Positions 23,205-34,865 of a stretch of 64,000 nt of DNA are shown here, piece by piece. The position numbers and the translations under genes were made by a program. Under the pieces are notes generated by a model that had not been told where the DNA came from, ran no database searches, and worked only from the letters and a program-made list of their open reading frames with translations. Every line of letters begins with the position of its first letter. The stretch's first letter is position 1. This DNA is from Stomorhina lunata. Lineage: Eukaryota > Arthropoda > Insecta > Diptera > Rhiniidae. The DNA lies in NCBI GenBank assembly GCA_933228675.1, contig OW121743.1, forward strand, positions 93,993,998 to 94,057,997. The letters run 5' to 3'.

Positions 23205-25080
23205 AAATTTTTATTTTATATAGAAAAGTTTTCAAAGATTTCCTGTTTTTATAGAAAATTTTTCAGGAATTTCCAATTTTTATAGGAAATTTTACAAAAT
23301 TTTCCTATTTTTATAGGAAATTTTTCAAAAATTTCCTATATTTATAGGAAATTTTTCAAAAATGTCCTATATTTATAGGAAATTTTTCAAAAATGTCCTA
23401 TTTTTATTGGAAATTTTTTAAAAATTTCCTATTTTTATAAGAAATTTTACAAAAATTTCCTATTTTTATAGGAAATTTTTCAAAAATTTCCTATTTTTAT
23501 AGGAAATTTTTCAAAAATTTCCTATTTTTATAGGAAATTTTTCAAAAATTTCCTATTTTTATAGGAAATTTTTCAAAAATTTCCTATTTTTATAGGAAAT
23601 TTTTCAAAAATTTCCTATTTTTATAGGAAATTTTTCAAAAATTTCCTATTTTTATAGGAAATTTTTCAAAAATTTCCTATTTTTATAGGAAATTTTTCAA
23701 AAATTTCCTATTTTTATAGGAAATTTTTCAAAAATTTCCTATTTTTATAGGAAATTTTTCAAAAATTTCCTATTTTTATAGGAAATTTTTCAAAAATTTC
23801 CTATTTTTATAGGAAATTTTTCAAAAATTTCCTATTTTTATAGGAAATTTTTCAAAAATTTCCTATTTTTATAGGAAATTTTTCAAAAATTTCCTATTTT
23901 TATAGGAAATTTTTCAAAAATTTCCTATTTTTATAGGAAATTTTTCAAAAATTTCCTATTTTTATAGGAAATTTTTCAAAAATTTCCTATTTTTATAGGA
24001 AATTTTTCAAAAATTTCCTATTTTTATAGGAAATTTTTCAAAAATTTCCTATTTTTATAGGAAATTTTTCAAAAATTTCCTATTTTTATAGGAAATTTTT
24101 CAAAAATTTCCTATTTTTATAGGAAATTTTTCAAAAATTTCCTATTTTTATAGGAAATTTTTCAAAAATTTCCTATTTTTATAGGAAATTTTTCAAAAAT
24201 TTCCTATTTTTATAGGAAATTTTTCAAAAATTTCCTATTTTTATAGGAAATTTTTCAAAAATTTCCTATTTTTATAGGAAATTTTTCAAAAATTTCCTAT
24301 TTTTATAGGAAATTTTTCAAAAATTTCCTATTTTTATAGGAAATTTTTCAAAAATTTCCTATTTTTATAGGAAATTTTTCAAAAATTTCCTATTTTTATA
24401 GGAAATTTTTCAAAAATTTCCTATTTTTATAGGAAATTTTTTAAAAATTTCCTATTTTTATAGGAAATTTTTCAAAAATTTCCTATTTTTATAGGAAATT
24501 TTTCAAAAATTTCCTATTTTTATAGGAAAATTTTCAAAAATTTCCTATTTTTATAGGAAATTTTTCAAAAATTTCCTATTTTGATAGGAAATTTTTCAAA
24601 AATTTCCTATTTTTATAGGAAATTTTTCAAAAATTTCCTATTTTTATAGGAAATTTTTCAAAAATTTCCTATTTTTATAGGAAATTTTTCAAAAATTTCC
24701 TATTTTTATAGGAAATTTTTCAAAAATTTCCTATTTTTATAGGAAATTTTTCAAAAATTTCCTATTTTTATAGGAAATTTTTCAAAAATTTCCTATTTTT
24801 ATAGGAAATTTTTCAAAAATTTCCTATTTTTATAGGAAATTTTTCAAAAATTTCCTATTTTTATAGGAAATTTTTCAAAAATTTCCTATTTTTATAGGAA
24901 ATTTTTCAAAAATTTCCTATTTTTATAGGAAATTTTTCAAAAATTTTCTATTTTTATAAGAAATTTTTGAAAAATGTCCTATTTTTAGGGGAAACTTTTC
25001 AAGAGTTTTGTATTTTTATAGGAGATTGTTAAAAAATTTCTTATTTAGAAAAAATGTCCTATTTTTATAGGAAGTTTTTG
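23205..25080. repeat. Homogeneous 31-bp hairpin array A5
   Basis: About 55 to 60 copies of a 31-bp unit: TTTCCTATTTTTATAGGAAA, whose arms TTTCCTAT and ATAGGAAA pair around a TTTT loop, plus TTTTTCAAAAA. From about 23460 to 24940 nearly every unit is identical, with isolated single-base changes. Both edges degrade. It fills the spacer between IR-2 and IR-3. Confidence 0.96.
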
Positions 25081-25487
25081 AATTTACTCTACAGAAAATA
25101 TTTCATCGAAAAGCTTTATCTGCTTATGATAGAATAGGATATATATGTAATTTATATAAAACCAATACATCAATAGTTAATAGTTTCATATTTCATTAAG
25201 AAAACTCAAAATCCCTTTAGGGAATTACTGGCTCATTCATTTAACATTAAGGCAAAGTTTTACAAGTATTTATATAATTGTATTTAACTTAATTTAACTA
25301 ATGTATAAATGAATAGTATAAATAACAAGTAATAATTATATTAATTTTAATAATAAATAAACACATAATGTCCGAGTTAAATATATTAAACAAAAATAAA
25401 TAAACAAAAGTATATAATAACTTGTTAACAAAACTAAATACATGTTAATGTGTTAATTTAGTATTTTGTTAACATTAAGTCAAGAAC
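25081..25487 (+). promoter_or_regulatory. IR-3 upstream region
   Basis: The block 25190-25333 repeats the upstream block of IR-2: ATTTCATTAAGAAAA, TTTAGGGAATTAC, then AGTATAAATAACAAGTA. The rest is A/T-rich with no other gene. It is the likely promoter-proximal region, inferred from conservation between paralogs only. Confidence 0.4.
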
Positions 25488-28400
25488 ATGCTGGGAAAAC
25501 TATATTCCTTCAATATTCTATATATTTGTGTATTAGTAGTAATATTGGGAAATATTACATCTTCAATATCGCCAGCGGGAATCTTTAAAAATAAAATAAA
25601 ACTTAATTCGGCAGTTAAACACAAACCACTATTCAAAGCCGTTGGAATAGTTATGGAACAAAAATTGTTGGCCCAAAATAGTCGTCTTTTGTTCTTTGTA
25701 AATTATGAGAATAAATCTTTGGAATATCGTTTTTATGCGAATGATTTTATTGATGGGGTATTACGTGATATTAGTAATTACTCCTACCGGATTATGTATC
25801 AAAAACAAAAAACATTTGTCAATCTACGACACAATGAAATTATACTAATGGACAACTTTAAGTCTTTAAGGTGAGTAAAAGCTCTTGATAATAAATAACT
25901 TTAAAAAAATAATTTTTATCTCTAATTTAAGATATTTCTTTGAAAAAATGTATAATGTTGGCAATATGGATCTTTCTCAAACCATATTATATATCTCCTC
26001 TCTAACTACCGTGGACCACAATATAATTTATGCAATTTTTGAACATCTTTATCACATGAGCATTTTAAGAGTGTCCCTGATAATAGAATTGGCAGAAGAT
26101 GATATTGTTATGGTCACCTATTTTCCACATACCGAAGCATCTTGCCGTGACTTTAAACCGGTTATAATAAATCGTTTTTTGGTAGATGAAAATCGCTGGT
26201 CTAATTTGAATTATTTTCCCATTAAATCAAATAATTTTAATGGCTGCCCGGTGGTGTGTTGTACTTGGGAGGAAATGCCTTATTTTAAAGTAGTTCAGAA
26301 TAAAGTCAACGCCAGTGCTGTGGATTATATTGGCTTAGAAGCAGAGCTACTAAAATTTTTGGCCATGAGACTGAATTTTTCAATCGAGATGTATTGGATT
26401 GACGCAATAAAAGAGGATATTAATAATAATCGAGCCGATGTTTTTAATCAGGTTGGTTTAAATAATTTTGAAACAAAATTTTACCATAAAAAAAATTTAA
26501 ATTAAAAACTTTATATATATAAATTTTTTTTATAGAAACAAATATATATAAATTTAAGATTTTGAAAAAAATTTTATAGTTAACTATTTTTATATTAAAC
26601 ATTTTTTCATAGAAAATATTTTAAAATATTTTAAAACTCCTATATAAATAATTTTATTTTAAAAATTTTTCTATGGAAAAACATTCAGATCGAAAATTTT
26701 TCTTAAGGTAAAATTTTTTATCGATAATTTTTCGATAAAAAAAATTTTATAAAGAAAATTTTTCTGCAGAAAAAACATTATATACACAATATTTCTATAA
26801 AAAAATGATATTAAAAATTTTTCTATAAAAAAAAAATTTATATCGAAAATTTTTCTATAGAAAACATTTTCTTTTATATTCAAAATTTATTTTTGAAACA
26901 TTTTGTATTTTTCTATAGAAACAATTTTGTATCGTTAATTTTTCTTCAGGAAATGGTTAATACTAAAAGTTTTGTATAGAAAAAATTTTATATCGAAAAT
27001 TTTTCTGTATAAAATTTAATATCGAAAATTTTTATATACAAATATTTTTTTATTGAAAATTTTTCTATAGAAAAAATTTTAACCTAAAAATTTTTCTATA
27101 GAAAAAATTTTACCTCGAAAATGTTTCTAAAAAAATTTTACCTAGAAAATTTTTCTATGGAAAAAATTTTACCACGAAAATGTTTCTATAGAAAAAATTT
27201 TATCTTGAAAATTTTTCTGTAGCAAAAAATTTGTATTCAATATTTTTCTGAAGCAAAAATTTTATATTGAAAATTTTTCTATAGCAAAAATTTTTAACTG
27301 AAGATTTTTCTACAGAAAAAAATTTTTGTTGAAAATTTTTCTATAGAAAAAATTTTATGTTGAAAATTTTTCTATAGAAAAAAATTTTCTATTTATAATT
27401 TTTCTATACAAAAGATTTTATGTTGAAAAATTTTTTATAGAAAAGCTTTTATATTGAAAAATTTTCTTTAGAAAAATTTTTTATTGAAAAATTTTCTATA
27501 GAAAAATTTTTATATTGAAAAACTTTCTACAGAAAAAGTTTTATATTGAAAAATTTTCTATAGAAAAATTTTTTATTGAAAAATTTTCTATAGAAAAATT
27601 TTTATTGAAAAATTTTCTATAGAAAAATTTTTATATTGAAAAATTTTCTATAGAAAAATTTTTATATTGAAAAATTTTCTATAGAAAAATTTTTATATTG
27701 AAAAATTTTCTATAGAAAAATTTTTATATTGAAAAATTTTTTATAAAAAAAAATTTATATTGAAAAATTTTCTATAGAAAAATGTTTATATTGAATATTT
27801 TTCTATAGAAAAATTTTTATATTGAAAAATTTTCTTTAGAAAAATTTTTATATTGAAAAATTTTTTATAGAAAAATTTTTATTTTGAATTTTTTTTTATA
27901 CAAAAAAATTTACATTGAAAATTTTTCTATAGAAAAAATTTTACATTGAAAGTAAAAAAAAATTTATGTAATAAAAAATTTTAGTTAAAACAAGCTTAAA
28001 AAACAAAGTTAAAAAAACTATCACTAAAAATTTTAAATTGAAAGTTTTCTATAGAAATAATTTTATATAGAAAATTTTTACCTTTTCCTTTTTCTATATA
28101 AAAAATTTTATATTGATTTTTTTTTTAAATTTGTCGCTAGAAAAAAATTTATATTGAAACATTTTTCTATATAAAAATTTGTATTATAAAAAGTTTTCTT
28201 TAAAAAAAATTTTAAATTAAAAAGTTTTCTTTAGAAAAAATTTTATATTAAAAATTTTTCTATAGAAAAAATTGTATATTGAACATTTTTTATAGAAAAT
28301 CTTTATATTGAAAATTCTTTGATAGAAAATGTTTTTTATTGAAAATTTTTCAGTAGAAAAAATTTATATTGAAAATTTTTCTATAGAAAAAAAAAAAAAT

Positions 28401-30559
28401 ATTTTGAAAATTTTTTTCTATAGAAAAAATTTTATATCGCAAAATTTTCTGTTGAAAGAAATTTTTTTCTATAAAAAAAATTTGATATCGAAAATTTTCG
28501 ATATAAAACTTTTTATATTAAAAATTTTTCTATAGAAAAACTTTATCTTGAAAATTTTTCTATAGAAAAAATTGTATATCGCAAAATTTTTTGTTGAAAG
28601 AAATTCGTTTCTATAAAAAAAACTTTGATATCAAAATTTTCAATATTTTTCGATATAAAAGTTTTTGTATATAAAAATTTAAGATATAAAACTTTTTCTA
28701 TAGAACATTTTTCGATGGATTATTTTTATTGTAGACAATTTTTTGATATAAATTTATATAAATTGTTATCTAAAAAAAATTTTCGATATACACTTTTTGC
28801 TATTGAAAAATTTTCAATATAGAAGTTTTTAATAGAAAACTTTTATAGAAACAATTTTATTTTCTATAGAAAAAATTTATGTTGAAAACTTTTCTATAGT
28901 AAAGATTGTAAACAGAAAATGTTTCTATAAAAAAAATTTCATCTCAAAAATTTTTTAAAGAAAAATTTCGTTTCAAAATTTTTTTAACGAAAAATTTCGT
29001 GTCAAAAATTTTTCTTAAGAAAAAATTTCACATCAAAAATTTTTTATAGAAAATATTGATATCTTTCAATAGAAACATTTTTTTATCGATTTTTTTTTAA
29101 TTCTATATCAAAAATTTCTGCTCAAACACTTTTAATAGGAAAAATTTTATATCGAAAATTTTTTTACAGAAAAAATTTTATATCTAAAAATTTTCTATAG
29201 AAAGTATTTATGTCTAAAATTATTGTATAGGAAATATTTTATATCGAAAATTCACTATAGAAAAAATTTGGTATTAAAAATTTATCTATAGAAAAATTTG
29301 TCCATATAAAAAAATTTATAAAGAAAATTGTTTTTATCGAAAATTTTCTATTTTTTCTACAAACAAATTTTTTCTACAGTTAAACATTTTTTTAAAGATA
29401 TCGAAAGTTTTTATGTGTAAAAAATTTTCTAATTTTCTGTAATTTTTTTTTTTTTATTTCTATTAAAAGTTTATCTAATAATCTTTTATATGATTTTTCT
29501 AATACAAAAATTTTGTATAAAAACGTTTTATATTTGCAGATATTTTTCAACAATTGTGATTTTGCCTTGGGTGCCTTTACCTACAGAAAGGATATAGATG
29601 ATTCATCAACTTTTTCGCAAACTGACTACTTCTTCCTCAGTCCCATCTTCATTGTAGCAAACGTTATCAAAACCTATACCACATATCAAAAACTCACATT
29701 ACCATTCAATTTTGACGTTTGGTTTGTGCTTGGTTTAATTGTAGCTTTTAGCTCGTTACTCATCTGCTGCTTTGGACGACGACAAAAATGGTTAAGTTAT
29801 CGAAATTTTTTAATTGGTTCCGCTAATAAAACACCCCATTTCCATTTATATACGGTGGCATTAGGTGCTGGCATAACAGCAGCACAAATGCCAAAAAGAA
29901 ATTTTTCACGATTCGTACTCACCTGCTGGCTGTTGGGAACATTAATATTACGCAATGCCTATCAGTCGGGCATGTATCAAATGTTGCGTGACAATAGAGC
30001 ATGGAATCTACCACAAACGATTGAAAATGTATTTAAGCAAAACTATTTGATTAGCATGACACCGGAAAATCTTCCTTATTTGTCTATTCTACCGGATGCT
30101 AAACATTATCGCATTTTAAATAATACATCGGAAGCATTTACGGAACTGTTGCAAGCCAAGGAACCAATAGCCTTTGTAACACCCTATGAGTATTTTGGTT
30201 ATTTCGGGAAAGTAAATGGTGGCAGTTGGCAGCATTTGCATTTGGTCAAGGAACGTCTTTTGACTCAGCAGTTAACGGTTTTTGTGCGTCATAATTCATT
30301 TCTAATACCTGAAATAAACCGTCAGATTTTTAAGGCTCAATTTTATGGTTTTATATCGTTGTGGAATCGTCTATATTTGTCTCCTATACAAGAGGCTTTA
30401 GAGTCCTCTCATACTGGTCCCTTAAAAAAGGAAAAAGAGTCCAATGAAGTTTATCTTTCTATGAGTGATTTGGGTGGCATATTTTTGATTTTGGTCTGGT
30501 TGCATTTACTGTCAATGGGCGTTTTTCTAATCGAATTATTATGGAGCCGTTATGAGTGA
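25488..30559 (+). CDS. Divergent ionotropic receptor IR-3 (three exons)
   Basis: Third tandem IR gene. Exons are 25488-25870, 25932-26451 and 29540-30559. Donors are AAG|GTGAGT and CAG|GTTGGT, the second being weak. Acceptors are TTTAAG and TTTGCAG. The join gives 640 residues. Residues 1-26 are a hydrophobic signal peptide. S1 has NNFNGCPVVCCTWEEMPYF and GLEAELLKFLAMRLNFS. TM1 is about 361-380, and TM2 is followed by RNAYQSGMYQMLRDN. TM3 is about 613-635, close to the C terminus. The glutamate-contact Arg of iGluRs is Ile320 here. In contrast to IR-2, intron 1 is only 61 bp and intron 2 is 3.1 kb and filled by array A6. Intact frames suggest a functional receptor subunit. The ligand is unknown. 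Confidence 0.88.
26510..29500. repeat. Tandem array A6 in IR-3 intron 2
   Basis: Units of about 31 bp: TTTTCTATAGAAAA plus ATTTTTATATTGAAAA. It is most regular at 27480-27860 and increasingly diverged to both sides, where ATATCGAAAATTTTT versions predominate. It ends within 50 bases of the exon 3 acceptor. Short Lys/Phe/Ile-rich frames on both strands are by-products. Confidence 0.92.
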
Positions 30560-30634
30560 TGCTATGCAATCGCCTGCTGCTGTTGGTTAACCCTCCTGAA
30601 CTATATGATATTTTCTTTTATATTTTCAATTGAT

Positions 30635-30640
30635 AATAAA
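30635..30640 (+). terminator. Polyadenylation signal of IR-3
   Basis: AATAAA about 75 bases after the IR-3 stop codon. Confidence 0.55.
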
Positions 30641-31029
30641 AGCTTTTCAATTTGATACTAAAGCTAAAAAATATTCATTTCAAATGCTTTTCATTTCCAT
30701 TTGCAAAATCCTCTAAAACTGATTTGCATATCAAAATATAGCGAAACATATGGAATAAAAAGAAATTATGCGTAAATTCAATAAAAGCTTAAACAACATA
30801 AAGTAATTATTTCAGTTATTTTACACTGTAATAATTTCAATTGAAAATATTTTAATAATAGTATTTATAGGAGGGTTTAAACTTTAAAATGTGAATATTA
30901 GAAACCAAATAATTACAAGCAGTTTTATGTAAAAAATAATTTATATCGAAAAATTTTCAATGACAAAAATTTTAAAGGCAAATTTGTATTGCCTATGAAA
31001 TTTAATAAAATTTTCTTTATATTAAATTT

Positions 31030-31375
31030 TTATTGTTTATTCTTACTGTAAACTTTATACATGTATTTAAAAAAATCCTGTTGTCCAACTAAGATCATGA
31101 AACATAACACAATAACACTATGTAACAAAATTACGATATCGATAACTCATTTGATGAGCAAAATATGATCTGCCTTGATAAATCTTTTCAGCATAAATAT
31201 CTTCTTCTAAATATCTTCTTCTAAATATCTTCTTCTAAATCTTTAATGTTCTTACTTCTGTATCAGGGTTGCCAGAAATTTTTTATGAACAATCGGGATT
31301 ATCAGCAGTAAATCTTAGAAATTTTCAAAAAATCGGAAGTGCCAAAAATATATCACAAATATAGCAGAATATTGA
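31030..31375 (+). repeat. Dispersed duplication, copy 1
   Basis: Shares ATTCTTACTGTAAACTTTAT, ATCATGAAACATAAC and ATGAGCAAAATATGATCTG with 31568-31805. It then continues to a shared GCAGTAAAT...AATCGGAA...TATATCACAAATATAGC stretch. This copy has an extra internal segment with three AATATCTTCTTCT repeats (31196-31240). No coding capacity. Confidence 0.75.
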
Positions 31376-33075
31376 AAAATGTTCATTTAAAATTTCTCAA
31401 TAGAACAAATTGTATATAAAATTTTTCCAGAAGAAAAAAATTATATTGAAAATTTCTCTATAAAAAAATTTTATACTATTTTATTAAAAATTCTTCTATA
31501 CAAAAATCTAGTATTAAAAATTTTTCTATATAAAAAAGGTTTATGGAAAATTTTTCCATACTAAAAATGTTTATTCTTACTGTAAACTTTATACACGTAT
31601 TTAAAAAATTCCTGTTGTCCAAATAAGATCATGAAACATAACGTAATAACACTATGCAACAAAATTACGATATCAATGACACATGTGATGAGCAAAATAT
31701 GATCTGCATTGATAAATCCTTTCAGCGATATCGGCAGTAAATTTTTAAAAATCTGCAAAAAATCGGAATTGTCAAAAATATATCACAAATATAGCCAAAT
31801 ATTAAAAAAATGTTCCTTGAAAGTTTTTCTGTAAAACAAATTTTATGTAAAATTTTGTTAAAAGAAAAGAATTATGTTGAAACTTTCTCTATAAAAAAAT
31901 TTATATTAAAAATTCTTCTATGCAAAAGTCTTGTATTGAAAATTTTTCTATATAAAAAAGGTTTATGGAAAATTTTTCCATACTAAAAATGTTTATGGAA
32001 ATTTAAAAAAAAATTTCTATTTAAAAAAAATTTTATGTTGAAAAATATTCTATAAAGTAATTATGGAATATATTTAAAATTTTTCTATATAAAAAATTTT
32101 ATATGGAAAATTTTTCTAATAAAAAAGTTATATATGAAAAATTTTTTCTGTAGAAAATTTTTTCTTTACAAAAATTTTATATTAAAAATTTATCTATCTT
32201 AAAATGTTGTATTAAACATTTTTCTATCCAAAAAAAGGTTTATAGAAAATTTGTCTATACTTAAAATATTTATGGAAATTTTTTCTATACAAAATTTTTT
32301 TTATAAAAATAATTTTATGTAGAAAATTATTCTATAGAAAAAATGTGCAATCTATTGAAAATTTTTCTATAGAAAAATTTTATATAGAAAAATCACAAAA
32401 TTACAAAAATCTTGTATTGAAAATTTTCTATTTTCTATGTTTATGGAAAATTTTTCTGTACTAAAAATGTTTATAGAAATTTTTCTATGCAAAAAATTTT
32501 CTGTAAAAAAATTTTATTTATTTTTATTATTTATTTTTTAAAATTTTCTATATAAAAAATTTTGTATGGAAAATTTTTCTATTAAAAAAATTATATATAA
32601 ATTTTTTTTTTACAAAAAAATTTTATTGAAAATTTCTCAATTCAAAAAATTTTATATTAAAAATTCTTCCATACAAAAATCATGTATTGAACATTTTTTT
32701 ATACAAAAAACGATTATGGAAAATTTTTCTATACTACAAATTCTTATGGAAAATTTTTCTATACAAAAAATTTTTTTATAAACAAAATTTATGTTGAAAA
32801 TTATTCCATACAAAAAATATGGAATATATTGAAAATTTTTCTATATAAAAATTTTGTATGAAAAATTTTTTTATTAAAAAAATTATATTTGAAAAATTCT
32901 TTTTTATAAAAAAATTATATTGAAAATTTGTCTATACTTAAAATGTTTATGGAAATGTTTTCTGCACTAAAACGTTTCTATAAAAAAATTTTATATATAA
33001 AAGGTATCCATATAAAAAATTTGATGTTGAAAATTATTCTATACCAAAAATATGGAATATTTAAAAACTTTCCTA
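31376..33075. repeat. Tandem array A7 (diverged)
   Basis: Irregular units of about 25-31 bp built from TTGAAAATTTTTCTATA and CAAAAAATTTTATATT-type halves. The second dispersed duplication copy (31568-31805) interrupts it. Similar units resume at 33525-33830. Confidence 0.8.
31568..31805 (+). repeat. Dispersed duplication, copy 2
   Basis: Second copy of the 31030-31375 sequence, with scattered substitutions and lacking the TATCTTCTTCT-containing segment. It lies inside array A7, suggesting that duplication or insertion occurred within the array. Confidence 0.75.
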
Positions 33076-33524
33076 TCAGGCCTGTTCTGAAAATCACATT
33101 TTGTGAAAGTTATTTAAAATCACATAAAAGGTGTTCTGCAAACAAAAATCACAAAAGTTTTGTGATTTCAAATCGGTCAGCTAAGACACTATCGATTTGA
33201 AACCACTTGTCTGTTTTACATGTAATGTTATTTTTATTTCTATTACTAATTGAATAGATTAAAAGCCTAATATGATTTTTATAATTTTGTGTAATAAAAT
33301 TTGCAATTTTACTTAAAAGTTCATTGAAAAATATGAAAAAACGGAAACACTCATTTTAAGCTAAACTTTTTGTGATTTTTCTTAAAGCCAACCAAGTAGA
33401 AAAATTTACTTTTTCAACGTTAAAAGTGTTTAAGTTTTTGCAAAAATACTAATAAAATCAATCAAATTTTATTTATGATGCTAAAAATTATTAAAAATAG
33501 TGCATTTGCACTAGTTATATTTAA
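33076..33524. other. Unique spacer between array blocks
   Basis: Starts at CAGGCCTGTTCTGAAAATC, contains AAATCACAAAAGTTTTGTGA (a short inverted repeat, 33144-33164) and later TTTTTGTGATTTTTC. It is possibly a decayed mobile element. No gene was recognised. Confidence 0.4.
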
Positions 33525-33829
33525 AATTTTTGTATTAAAAAAATTTTATATGAAAAATTTTTCCTTACAAAAAAATTATATTGAAAAATTCTCTATACAA
33601 AAAATTTTGTATTAAAAATTCTTCTATACAAAAATCTTGTATTGAACATTTTTCTATACAAAAAAGGTTTATGTAATATTTTTTTGAACTAAAAATGTTT
33701 ATGAAAAATTTTGTCTATGCAAAAAATTTTTCTATAAAAAAAAATTTATGTGAAAATTATTCTATACAAAAAATATGGAATATATTGAAAATTTATAATT
33801 TATATTCTATATAAAAAATTTTAATTAAA
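33525..33829. repeat. Continuation of array A7
   Basis: Diverged units with CTATACAAAAAA and TTTTGTATTAAAAATTC-type halves, ending directly at the family B copy at 33830. Confidence 0.75.
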
Positions 33830-34665
33830 AAGTATTACGGTAGTGTATTGTACTAAGATCCCAATTTATTGCAATTATTTATTATTTTAATAAACAGTTT
33901 TTTGATAAAACCCAAAAATGTTGGTAGGGAAACCTTTTCTCGACGCGTTTCGATGGCTAGTTAGGCCATCTTATCAGGATTATTATCCCTAATTCAAGAC
34001 AGAGCGAAAACCACACATTGTGTATAATTTGAGAGACTGAATAAATACGAATTATTATTATTGTGTCCAACAAATATCAACATAAAGGTTGAAACACAAC
34101 CAGCACGACGAATTCGGCTTCAAAAATTCATCTTGTAATTTCGTCCATTGAACACATTTGGGACGAAAAAACGTTGTTGACGCCATTATTGTTGAATTTG
34201 TATTTGTACAAATTACTTACGCTTTCGGACATATCGCGCACTCACAACATTTGCAATTATTTTGCGTTTTATTCTTCTATTATTTCACAAGATTATTTTA
34301 TTTAATTAATTTTATTTAAAATAATGTTTTTTGTTTACATTTTATAAGGTGACCGACCATATTTGACAAGAACACATATAATTTCTAATATTTTACAACA
34401 GAAATAGAAATACAGCCACTCTAAACCAGTTTAGTCGTCGTTCGTCTGCGTATGAAATAGAAATAGAATGACGAATTTCGTCATACGCATCAATTGTGAG
34501 CACGCTCATATAAACCCATATGTTCTATTTCTAACGACGAATATTCGTTCCGAAAAATTGGTCGTTCGTTCCAATTGTGTTTCATACTTAAAGCAAGGAT
34601 TATCATCTGAACAGAAACACACAAACATTTTTCAGTTTTATCATTTCTTTGTTTCCCACACATTT
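33830..34665 (+). repeat. Family B repeat, interrupted copy
   Basis: The left part (33830-34087) and right part (34594-34665) are together collinear with the copy at 54885-55085: CTCGACGCGTTTCGATGG, then GTGTCCAACAAATATCAACA, then GGATTATCATCTGAACAGAA. The segment 34088-34588 is an insertion. Array-type sequence lies on both outer sides. Confidence 0.8.
34088..34588. mobile_element. MITE-like insertion nested in family B
   Basis: 501 bp bounded by TAAAG on both sides (34083-34087 and 34589-34593), a 5-bp target duplication. The termini are imperfect inverted repeats: GTTGAAACACAACCAGCACG at the left and, read inverted from the right, GTATGAAACACAATTGGAAC. Comparison with the uninterrupted family B copy at 55010 gives the empty site. 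No transposase. A 34-codon minus-strand frame near 34088-34186 is too short to call. Confidence 0.75.
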
Positions 34666-34674
34666 TTAATGGAT

Positions 34675-34865
34675 AATTTTACTACAGAAAAAATTAGAAT
34701 ATAAAATTTTTCTATAGAGAAATTTTGAATATAAAATTTTTATACAGAAAAAAATTTATATAGAACATTTTTCTGCAGTTTTAAATTGAAAATTTTTCCA
34801 TAGAAAAAATTTATACTGAAAATGTTTCTGTAAAAAAAATTTTACGTAGCACAATTTTTATTAAT
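34675..34865. repeat. Short array A8
   Basis: About six diverged units with TTTTTCTATAGAGAAATTTT and GAATATAAAATTTTT-type halves, directly after the right end of the interrupted family B copy. Confidence 0.7.

Noticed and set aside
23205..25080. Regular 31-bp repeats resembling a CRISPR array
   Set aside because: The units are directly adjacent with no unique spacers, and the genome is eukaryotic. It is a minisatellite.
34088..34186. Short minus-strand frame at the left end of the nested element
   Set aside because: About 34 codons with no recognised domain. It would read out across the element end into family B, so it is probably chance.
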